This document shows, in pieces, positions 29,401 through 41,400 of a DNA stretch of 64,000 bases. This stretch comes from Mesaphorura yosii (Eukaryota; Arthropoda; Collembola; Poduromorpha; Tullbergiidae). The stretch covers positions 1-64,000 of the forward strand of contig WIXG01000240.1 of assembly GCA_009869945.1 (NCBI GenBank). Direction: 5' to 3'. How positions within the stretch are numbered: the first letter of the stretch is position 1; each line of letters starts with the position of its first letter. Below the pieces are notes generated by a model that was not told where the DNA came from, made no database searches, and was given only the letters and a program-made list of their open reading frames with translations. A program made the position numbers and the translations under genes.

Positions 29401-32400
29401 AAAGGCATAAAAAATTCATTGCATAGTCCAACTACTCGTCAGTGTGCTGCAAACGCAACTTTTCCGATGTCACGAGAGTAGTTTTTGCTGTGCGCTTTTA
29501 TAGTCCGAAAGCGCATAAAACTTCCTCAGGTAGCTGCGTTCCTCTCTCATTGATTCCTCGGTCTGGCAGGTATTTTCTGCGCTATGCAGGGATCTCGACT
29601 ATAGTGCAGGACCTCCAAAAGCTCATAGCCTAATTGAAATTCGCTCGTGTTGCTCGTGGCGTGAACGCAGACCGAAGTCGAAGGCGTAAGGCGAGTTGAG
29701 TATGTAGTATTCATGAGCCACAGAGTCAATTGTGGATAATGAGAATAGAAAGTTAGAAACTAAAAAAATTACGCACATACTTTCTCTTCACGTGAACTTG
29801 GCGATGTGAAGCAGGAAAATGTTAAAATTTCGTTAATCTTTCCAAGGTGAATATTGCGACTTAGCTAGGCCATGGCTTCATTTTCCATCCTCCACCATTG
29901 CGAGTATGGAAGAGAGAGCAGGAAAGGGAAGGACGCAACTTTATAAGAAAGTCGCTTTTGTACTTTGTCTTATGAATAAATCCAGTTCATTTTCCAGGAA
30001 ACACTCGATCGAGGCCTAGAGTAGTAACTCACTTCTTAAAATCTTGAATCAAAATGTCACACTCCTAAATTATAAAATCGTCATTGTCAGCCAATCAGCC
30101 TCCGTTACGTTGCTGTGTCTCAATGATTTTCCCAATTTTGAATTATTCTGTAGACGAAATCACGAGTCAGTAACAAGAACGCAGTTTCATGTTTGTCTCA
30201 CCCTGTCAATTTAATATTTAATTTTGCTTTTAGTTCAAGGGCCCAATAGAGTGCTCCAAAATTAGTTCTAAAGCGTTTCCTTTTTTCCTTTGGACGAAAA
30301 ATTAAAGCAAACTACAAATACATAATTTACTCCGCGACCTGCGTTGTGACAGATTCAGTGGGAGTATTTCCCTACGCAATGAATTCCTATCCAAATCCCA
30401 ACCGCATTTCTGTTTTCAATTACGGAAAGTATAACGAACTGCGCTGCGTCTATTCGTGCGTAGGCGATCATTCCGCGCTGAAGTGCGTGCGTTTACTTCC
30501 AATGCTCTCGTGTCATGTGCTGCCAGACCCAGGAGAACACAGAACGCACTTTCTTTTCAAAAATGTGCGTGTCATGTAAAACACGAGTTTCTGCAGGAGC
30601 ACTTTGTCCTTGTGCATTAAATCACCGGTTCCTGTGAGAAAGACTCTAGCAAATTGCGTGCTTAACTTTAATAATATGATTACATGTTATTGCAGTCTGC
30701 TCTCGATTGCACTGCATCAACGTGCCCTCAGTCGTGTTCATAACGTAAAACATTTCCTGTGCAGAAAGTTTGATTGCCGTAATTAGGTGTGGAAGTCTCA
30801 ACTTTCCTTGTCCATTGCCCGGAGTAATGCGACTGCGTTTCCTGAAATGTGGTCATTTCATTTGAGACTTGATATGGCATGTAAAAATTAATTTCCTCTT
30901 CCAACCCACCAAATTCTGCCATGAATGAATGTGCATTGGGAGATGGATGGGCTCGATTTGACGTTTCGCTCTAGGAGATGCACGCACCAGTGTGGTAATT
31001 ACTTGCTGTTCTAATTACATCAGCCAACAGAGCTTAAACCACCTGCGGCGAAAAGATCGTGCTAATCATGTCGTATTGGGATTCGGGTGCGGGACTCGTG
31101 ACATCGGCAGAAGGATCCTCTGTCCAATTATGACACCCTTTACGGAAAAACGACTCCGCTATATTCCGACTTTCTGTTTTCTGTACACATTAACCATGAG
31201 GTCGTACTTGATCAGAACATGACGTTTTGATAGTAGATCCGAGTAACGGGGAAAAACCTAGTGGTCTTAACCTTTCTAGTCTCACTGTAGACACATTTTA
31301 AGCCCAAAATATGAATTGACTTGTGAAAGTGTTTGCAAAACATTTCTGCACTGAGCGACAGCAAAATTTAGGACTTGACATGTGAATGATGGCTACATTG
31401 ATATCATTTACTTAAAACCGAGCTACTCCGAGTTTCCAACCTGTGTTCGGCGCAATGATTGACATCTTGTCTGCTGATGGCTGAACATCGTTTGACAGGC
31501 AAAATAAAAATGAGTGATAAGTATTGTAATTTTACGGTGTCTATTTAGGAATTTTTGTTTTCATGACTACGTGAATGGAGAAAGGTTTCACTGAAGCGGA
31601 GGTTTCGCTGATTGGAATATATAAAATGTGGAGCAGCACGTAATGTGTTTTTTTACTGAGCCCAGCCACAGCCTGTTATATGAAATCTATGTAAGACAAA
31701 ATTGCGAATAGCTGGAGCCGTGGTATCTTTGCTCATTAGAAAGGTCGTTAATCACGAAATACTACATATGTAAACGTAAAACCGAGCCATGTTTCCCTGC
31801 ATTACTCTGCACTCATTAACTTTCTCTGGGGAGCGTCAGAGTTTGCAGTCGCAACCAAAAACACTCATAACAGCGTGAATTTATAATCCCTGAAGCTTAG
31901 GGAATTTAAACGCTTTATTTGCCTGTGAAATTCCGTGTTCATGGCGTTCGTGATTTGCAGCATGTAAAGTACATGTAAGGACAATGCTCCATGCCAATTC
32001 TTTACCATGCTTAATAATCTACAGAAGTCAGACTCATCGGCAAGGCAAATTTTTATCTGAACGCGGTGTACGTTTCACCCCAAACGGGACGAAAGCCTTT
32101 GTCAATGTAGTTTTTCATGATTCACCAAATTGAAGGCCACTACAGCCATTTTTACATTGACAGTTTTGTGCTCATTAGTAATGAGTCATCACTCACTTCT
32201 TATGAAATTGAATGTGTTTGCTTCTTATTCCATTGTCCGCATCAAAAATCCCAACTTGCTATGTGCAAATTAAAAATCTTTTTTGAGACTGTTTTCAGCT
32301 AAAGATTTATTGCCTTGACATTTTTTTCGCTGTGTTATTTTTATCGACCAAGTTCATTTTTCTTTTGTCTAGGCCTTCTTTTATCCTGTCTCAAGGCTGC

Positions 32401-35400
32401 ATTTAATGATGTCCAATTTGCAAGTTGACTTCTCGGTCTCATCAAGTGAAGCAATGTTTGCAATTAAAGTTTTGAAGAAAGTTCCCCTCGTCTGATTTTC
32501 TATTACTAAATTGCACAATGAGCCAGCTGAGAAAGAGAAGCCGGACAGGTAGCACCAAAGTTTATTTTCGAATGAAACGGCAATTATTAAGTACGATTTC
32601 ATGCGTCGAGACTGCAGAGAGCGTTTTTCGTTTGTTTCTTGACAGCAAGTGACACATCCTGACGCTTGGCATGTGACTCGACGTTGTGTTAGACGAGTGG
32701 CTTGCGACCCGACTGGCAACAATCATGGTTGGAGCAAATGAAATGTGTTTGGGTTCCCGGCCCTGCGACATCCACACGCGAATATGAAAAGCATTTCGAT
32801 TTCGGAGACCGGACTACGTTATTTGAGTAATCAACTTGTCACATTGGAGCTGCAGGAAAAATAAAACTCACCTGTCTAAGAGTTCAACAAGAAAACAGTG
32901 AATATTTTTATGCCGTTGTAGGATTCGTTATCGCAGCCCGGTTATCGCGACGAGTCTATCACCGAGTCACATTATCGCAGTGCCATATTATTGCCATCGA
33001 CATGTTATCGTGAAAATCTTATCACCGGACAACGTTATTGCAGGTCAAATTATTGCTGGCAAAAATCATGAACCCTAATTGCCACCCCGCAATGAACTCC
33101 CGCTCCCTGAGCTACAAATTGCTTGAGGGGTCACCCCACAATGAGCTCCCAGTCGCGATAAAGTGTTCTCTCGATAATCGGGCGCGATAAACTGTCGTAG
33201 GATCCTTTTATGCTCACTGAATTGCACAACCAAGCGTGCGCAATTGCCCATGAATAATGAACTTCTAACAGCCTGCACTGTGCTAAACTGAGAAAATATG
33301 GTAAATCATTGGCAATTGACAATGCAGGATACGCATCGATTGGCATCGTACCGATGCTATACTACTTTTTGGTGGGATGGCAGTAAACGAAAGTATGCAA
33401 CCAACTGACATCATTCTGAAAGCACGATGCCGTAGGACAGAGATGTGTCATGCACTCATTTTATGCAAGAATTAGTTTAATTACCAAAGAGGACAATGCG
33501 TTATTACTCTAATGGGACAAAATAATCACATTTCCCTGCCACACTCATATACGTGCACAAAATTCGAAGCAGTACGCGCTGCATTGCGGATGTGAGCGCG
33601 TTACAAGCCTGACATTTATTTCCGGGTTCCTGTGCCCAACTTGGATCTGGTACTTAAAACCAGACATGAGGACATTACCTGAATACTTATGCTCCAACTT
33701 TAATTACACTTTAGTATATTAAAATGTGGAGGCGAGCGAAATAGTATGAGAATCTTCTATGCTGCGTTTGATTCATCAAAATTTTAGTCTGTTTGACCAA
33801 TCTTAGTTTAAGTTTAACTTTACGAGAGGAATAATTCAGGCATGGCGAACAATTCCACGCATAAAAGTTGCTCAAAACTCTCTCCACCTTGGGCATGAAA
33901 ACGTATGTTTCAATCTTAGACGCGGGAGCCGATCCACTACGTTTTATTTAATTCCTATTTTCCTGTCTAGTGACAACACTACTTTCAAAAATTATGGATC
34001 TGAAGAATGCTGGACGCAATGATTCGAATTTAAGGAGAATAATGTCATTTTCCGTCTTGTATTTCCAACAATACTCAATAGCCGCCTTTTATTTGCCCGT
34101 CAACCGTCTCAGACTTTATATTCACAATTTTACGAGATCATTCCGAAGAAAAGCTCTCTGTAGCAACATTTTATGCGTTCTTCATTTTTATGACTTTTCC
34201 TTCTGTTGCAGAAATTCTGGAGCCCGTCGTCGGGCCCATCGTGAACATTCTTCACAACGCAGTCACGCTGTACAAGAGAACCATTGGATCGCGTCAAATA
34301 TGCACACCATCCGTGAGGTAATCAAGCTTATTACTATTCAATATCTTAATGGCTTCGCTGCGCTACGCGCTGCTCGACAGAATAACGGATTACATGCGAG
34401 CCAGACAGAAGCATAGCGAACGGTGGAATTATTCATGACAAAGGCTTTAGCTCCTCTCCAACGCCCGCGCCCGCACATCTTTCTCCAGTTGACGCTTCTT
34501 AACGTATTTGTACGTGAGACCAGTTCCTTTCAGAAAATCCACGCACGACCGTGTCAAATGTGAAGATTGATTCGGCATCTGTTTTAACCTGGTCACCTGA
34601 TGAATAATGGAAACGTGCTAAAGCGTGAGTGAACTAGTTGCCAAGGAAAGACAGACAAATAGTAAAGGACGCAAGGCTCGAATGGAAAGCATACATCATT
34701 GCTTGACACTTGACGCTGGACGTCGTCGTCGTTCCTTCATTTCCGATCACTGGACCATGTTAGCTTTTCGGTGTTCAGCAACAATCGCTTTTATATCAGG
34801 CCCGACAATTGGTCGCGCTGGAACTCGAATTGCGTAGTTCAGCTGCTTATGAAAGCACGCATTTTGGAATGCGGAATTTTCAGGCTGTCTGTCAAATATT
34901 GCTTTGCCCTGCATTCAGAGGGCAGGCAGCAGACCAGACGAAACCAACGTTCCCTCGTTAGAATTTCATGAGGAAATAAAGCATGGGTCGCTTGCGCTTA
35001 TCAAATTTGCAATTACATGAAATGTTTTCACCTCGCGTGGCGCGAGCCGAGGCAGAACAAATGGAAATCTCAGCTTTTGTATTCCGCCTGCATCGAGAAG
35101 GTGTCCGAGTGTGCTAAAGCGAGTCTGCTTCTTGATTCTTTTATTCACAGGCGGAGGAGTTGCAGTGCCCATTGCTTACAGTTGCTGAGTGCAAGATTGC
35201 TGGTCTTCCTTGTCCACGCAACGACCGTCCAAAAGGCGCTGGTTTCCGACGCACCGCTCAGAATATTTGTTGCCGCCTTGGATGCTACAAACGATCCGGT
35301 AATTGATCACTGCCTTGTTGATTTGTGCAAATCGTGCCGTAGCGTGGCGATGATGAGGCTTGTCTCAGTCGGTCTCGTAATTTGATTCCCTTCACTTCGA

Positions 35401-38400
35401 GCCTGCTACCTGGTGACGGTGGTGAAGAATGAATGAACCTGCGCTGAATGAACCATGAATTTCTCAGTAAAGCATATGCTTCATAAAACACGTCCTTGTG
35501 GTTCACGAAACAGTTTCAGAACCAGAAACTATCAACTTGTGTAACTACGGGAGGAGAAACTCATAAAACATACCAAGCGTAAACATTTGCAGAATCGACG
35601 AAGAGTGCGGACTTGTTGCTAAATCATTTCTAGCCATGGTTTGCCTTGCCTTGATGCCTTTCGTTCGCCTTGAAACGTGAGCGTATGACTCGAGAGTATT
35701 GGAATGGTTTGGTTGACTGCACCACCTTCAACCTTTATTGTATCTCAGAATCATTAAATTGCGATTCGTAATGAAATTAATTAACTATAACGGCCACTTT
35801 CAAACCAGCGAAAACACACTTTCACCGTCCGCCGAACACACGGCACGAATGTGAACGAAGGTATTCGAAAGGCAGGCATACGAAATGGGAAAGATTCAGG
35901 AAAGTGTTCACATTATCATCGGCAATTATACTTTTACTGTGCCAGCCAGCAGTTGCATTCGGAATGCTCTGCAGTAGAACGAAGGCAATTCGGCAATTAT
36001 GAGATGGAGGAATCGATAGGATGGCTTTATGAATCAGTTTGAAACAAGAAAGAAAAGAAAGCCAGCCGAAAATGCGTATTAAATATATTTCTCAGGAGAA
36101 AACAATCCATTTATTTCTGTGTCGGAAGTATTTATACTTTTTAATTTGCTGTTGATGCACAATCTCACAGATCGTACTGATAAAAGCATATCGACTTCCA
36201 GAATTATTGACTGGATTCACGAGCTTCAGAGCCCGGTTTCTGAAATCGATCAGTTCCAAGTTGCTATTTCTCAATGGAAAGATCTTAATAGGGCAAATAT
36301 TTTTATATTTCAGCAATTGCTTTGTTTAGTTCTCCAAATTCTGGCAACCCTGGCCTTAGACCCTGCCCACCACAAACCGCTGATGGATGCTGGGATTGCT
36401 GAAGCGCTCCCTCCACTGCTGCTGCCCGCAGACGAATTTTTCTACACAAATCACACCACTCTTTTCGCCCGATACGTCAAGCACCACGCCGCCCGAGTGT
36501 TGGTTTACCTGGGCCTGCATCACAGATCGGCACTCCGAGTGAGCGTGTTTGATCTCATCACGTCAGGTTGGTTGATGATAGCGAGCGTCATTATAATTAC
36601 ACTTGGCTAGAGTTTCTTAAAAGTATAAATTTACTCGATCAAAGCCCTCTGTCCATCCTGAATTTTCCGAGTCTGAAGCAACATCAAAGCCTAATTCGGG
36701 GGACGCACACTGAATGAATGGTGCACATATAATTAATCTTGCTTTAAAATATTGCAGAAGAGTCTACGATACAAAGTGGGTCCTTGGGCAATGAAGACCT
36801 GTTCATAACATGGACCTGCTCAACTCCGCCACCTGTGCTCGGTCATCTTCACCAGCAGGGCGGAGGCCTACCGACTGTTGTTGCCATGTCGGTGGAGTCC
36901 ACGCTTCTCCGGGTTCTAAAGTCTCTGGAGGTAATTTTGGCCTAATACCGTAAAATCACTCCGTTTGACTCGTATTGATCTATTTGTGACCATGAGGAAT
37001 TTACAATCGTTTACTCTTTCCAGGTGAGCGTGGCGCCAAGTTCTCCTTATTTAAGGGATAACAACCCATCCAACTGGCTAAGCCAAAGTCCAAGCCGAAA
37101 TTGCTTTTCACCGGCCATTCTACATTACCGTCGTCATTCCGCCGAGAGTAAGTTGACTGGCTTAAATTGAACCAAGAATCAAGCCGAAGTAGCACACGGA
37201 TGTTTCCCTTTTTTGCAGCTGGACGAAGAGACAGTTTAGGTGGTCCAGAGTTGGATCCGGCATTTGTTCGTGTGTTTCAGACGTGTTTCTCTTCAATTGT
37301 TCATCCGACAATACTCCTGAGACTTCTACTACATCGACTTCTCAGTACCGGACTCGCACTGCGACGATGGAAGAGTTGTGCTTCGCGGGCCTCGTTTGCA
37401 TCAGCGTACTCGGGGCACTCTGGTCACTCTATCTTTTCGATATTTTCTGGGGATTCGAGAACGTCAAGGAGCCGTGCTTCATCGACTGACACGGAATCAA
37501 TTCCATTACGGCGGCGAAGACAAGTGAGAAGCGCTGCTGTGTCTTTCTGCTTGCAATGCCACGTTGTAGAAATGTCCCAACAGGAAAAGACAAGCAAGAT
37601 TCCACTCATTTAATAATTGAGATTGAAAACTGGTCCCCAGACCAATTTAGGCGAATGTCGACTTAAGAGCGCTCACTTCAAACAAAGTGTTGATCGATTC
37701 GTGAATATTTTATGCAAAAATGAACAATTTTGTGATTATTCAGAAACAGTGGCAGGAATTCCAATAAATCAATTTAATTGTACTTGATTGCTACCCAAAT
37801 CGTGAAATCCAATACCCAAATCCAGGCAGGAATCCAATACTCACTCGTTTTCGTTCTTTGCTTAGGTGAGCCTGACGGTTGACTGCGGAACCGGAGCCAA
37901 TTTAGCAGAAGGCGAGGAGAGTTCAGTCTTGCATGAGCTCGAAGAAACTGCGTCCCCACCGGAACCAACTGCCCCGTTGTCGCCGAAGAAGAGCGTTGTG
38001 CGAGGGATTTTCTCGAAATGGAGGTCCTCCAGCCAGGAAGTGAGCGTGGACAAGTCACTGGATCAAGACCAAAGACTGACGACCGAGTCAAGCAATCACA
38101 GCAAAGGAAGGGAGAGTTCGATCTTTGGCCTTCTTCCCCTGGCTGCTCTGCGAAGCGCAACTTCCAGAGAAAGCTTGCAAGGTGGCGGGAGCGGACAGAA
38201 CAGCCAAGCCGGCTCGCCGAGTGGATCTCCTTCCTTCCTGTCAAAACAGGTATGACCGCCTGGAATGAGATAACTGCTCAAATCAAAATCTTTACTAGCA
38301 CGCAATTTTAAGCTTTTATGACGTTTCATTAGTTTTTCATTATCGTTATTCTTGTTAATTATTCTGCCTTGCTTCAGCCATTGCTCAATTGACCAGAAGC

Positions 38401-41400
38401 TCTGGCGCAGAACAGTCTCGTATGAGAAGAATGCATGGGCAAGCAGAGTACAGTGCAATGCATATAGCACAGCACTGGCATCAGTAGTGCCACAGTTTCA
38501 TCGTTTGTGTACATTTCTGTCAATCTATTTCATTTTCAACCTAAGTACGACCCGCACGCGTTGAGGACGGCTGCGTTCAGCTTCTGTCATTAAAGTAAAG
38601 TTTTCGGTGCTGTTCCTTAGTTTGAAAGATTTGTTTGAGTTGTTTTGGAACTGAAAAACTGTTTTAGTTCTTTAGTTTCACTCTAAAAAGGAATGGTAGT
38701 GTTAAGAAAAGTAGTCGTGAGTGGACTGTGCTTGTGAATTGAGAAAGTATAAAATTTCCAAACTCTTAATTTCTTCCTCAGAGTTTTCGATTCGGAAGTC
38801 TCCATCAACGAAAATCAAGTGCTCGTCGATTAAGTCGGAACCGATCGTTGGATGTCTCAACGGAAGCGACCTCGCCGAAGGACACGCCGGAAGATGAGAT
38901 TCTTGCCTTTCAAAGGCGTTTGCAAAATCTACCTGATTTTTTAGACACGTCAATCGAGCCACCGTCGCCTCCAGCATTGCCGCCGCCGTCTCCTCGACCT
39001 CGTTCGCGATCTGTGCCTAAAGTGACGCTCGATGCACCGTTGCCACTCGACCTGCCGGGTCTCACGACGTCGTCACCGCCCTCGTCACCCACGCTCCCAG
39101 TTCCACAAACAGCGCCACACTTGCTCAGTCCTTCAAGTCCCGTTCGTGGGTGTCCGCTCGTGTTGCCACCGTCCACGTCGCCTTCGCCACCATCGCCCGG
39201 ATTTTTAACACCGCATTCGCCGAAGGCACAGTCTCGCGGCGGTACACCTTTCGAGGAAAAGATTTCGGTGTCTGAGAAGACCGAAAGGCAGGATGGCAGT
39301 CGTCGAAGCTCCGTGTCGCCTGTGAGCTCAATCACGGCTTCCAGGAGGAATGACAGCATCTTCATTTCGGACATGCCGGCCATGCATCGAGCAGTTCTTC
39401 TTTTCGTAGAAGTAATTAACATCAACATGAAATACATGCCTCGAACTTCCAGGCTTGGGCAGATCTTTAGCCAATTCTGTAAAGATAAAGATGGGTTTCA
39501 ACAATTATCTAGATAATTGATAAAGATAAAAACAAGAATTTTCTGCACAGATAAAAGATAAAGATAATTCATCTAGATAAACTTTTTCCACAAAGATAAA
39601 AATAAAGATGACAGTTAATATTTGTTCATGTGAAAGGAATATATGGCATCAAATGACGACGGCAGAGAACCAAGCTCTCATTGTCGTCATTGCACGGAGC
39701 CAAGCAGCATTTCATATCATATGTTGCGTATTCGCAGTGTCTTCTTGACATGTTCGGACTTGTGAAAATTAAAACGCCACGTTAAATCAAGCAGAAAATC
39801 TGAAAGATGCAACTCACGCGTCATTCTCTCTTGAGAAAGATCTGGATGAGTTGCAGATAAAGATAATGAAATTTTGCAGTGTATCTAGATAAGCCGTAAA
39901 GATAGATCCCGTTCCGACAATTTATCAAGATAATTTTATCTAGACAAATTATCTTCAGATACAAAGATATCTAGATAAAATATCTGCCCAAGCCTGCGAA
40001 CTTCTAACGGAGCAGTGATAAAATCGTATTGCATTTCATTGCAGGACTGGATCACAACATGCCGGCCGAATGGGAACACAATTGTCATCCGAGAACTGAA
40101 AGACTTTGTTGCGCGTGTTTCGTCGTGCGGTCCGCCCTACCTACGCTGGGCCGATCATATTAGGATGTTGTGTCCTTCTTTGGTACGTCAATACTGCCGT
40201 GCTGGCTGATTTCTTTCAAAAATAAATATTACGCAGTCGCCATTCACCTTGTACGTCTTGTCAGGAGATTGTTCTGCTGCCACGAATTTCCACTCTCTTG
40301 TTTTGTGTAAATCCTGATTCTGGCAGCTAAACCCTGAAATGCCATTATGTAAAGCCGGCGAATGTCAGTCAGTCAATCGGCCTCTCAGTCAGTGTTTACG
40401 CGAAAAGTGATCCAGTTCCCTGCACACGTCTCACTTGCTACTGTCTCTTCTTTTGTTCGTAGGTGGGTGAAGAGGATGCGAGCGAGCTTGAATCTTTAGA
40501 AGCGATTGAGAACGAGTACTGGGAGGTATGTTTCAGGCACAAATTATGAATTATTCTTAAGCACATTGTATACTACATATTGCACAGTTTGTTGGGCTCC
40601 TGTCAAAGTTATTTCAATAAATATAAAACATATAAATGTCTAGCAATTTTACGGTGAAGTTCAGCACGATCTTCATCTTACTATTGTTATGACTTTAATA
40701 CCAGCTATTGCTATTTGTTATTGTAAGAAAGGCCAACCGAACAGAAGGTTGCCTGCCAGTCTGGACAGTTCATCCTTCAACTTCCGATTTCTTGCATTTC
40801 GTCTTTGGCAACATGACCGTAATATTTGCCAATTATTTGAACAATGGGAAACAGACACGAATAATATTTACAGCAGAATGTCTTTCCCGTCCTGGCTTCA
40901 AACTCGTTTTGAAAGTCGTAAACTTGAATTCTCTCCTTCACACTGAAATTGTAGAACAGAAACAAAACTTCACTTTTCGTTTGTTCCAAGACCTTCCTAT
41001 TTTCATTCATATAGAAAAATCAGTTATTGAGACTTTGATGAGGGAGAGAACAGGAATGTGAAAAATGTAGCCGTTACATAACCTGATTACTTTTACGAAT
41101 GCGTACACATTCTTTGAGTCGATGAGTGAAAGCATCTCGTTGCAATGTTGATCTAAATTCCTTCTCGACTTATGGTCAATGTTCAGAGTACAGAAATTAA
41201 CAAGATTGTGAAAGCCCACATAGAACTTAGTGCAGGAGTTGACAGATTTTATATTTGTAGATTAAACGAATTTCGGGTGTTGTTCTAAATTGAGACTGGA
41301 GCAGAATCAAGTGTTGGGTTAAAGGAATTCCTCAGGATGACCTAGAAATTGAATTATCTTTAGAATGACGCATTCCTTCGGGTTAGGGCGAAGTGACGAT

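Noticed and set aside
36119-36313. Open reading frame continuing upstream of exon 16
   Set aside because: No acceptor in it fits phase 0 from exon 15, and the sequence does not continue the ARM pattern; the ATATTTCAG at 36313 does.
36541-36546. Donor-like GTGAGC after CTCCGA in exon 16
   Set aside because: Using it would leave phase 0, and exon 17 read in phase 0 meets a stop after 16 codons. The later TCAG|GTTGGT keeps the frame.
38910-39437. 175-codon minus-strand frame antisense to exon 21
   Set aside because: It is the shadow of the Pro-rich coding exon on the other strand and is Gly/Asp-rich as expected for its complement.
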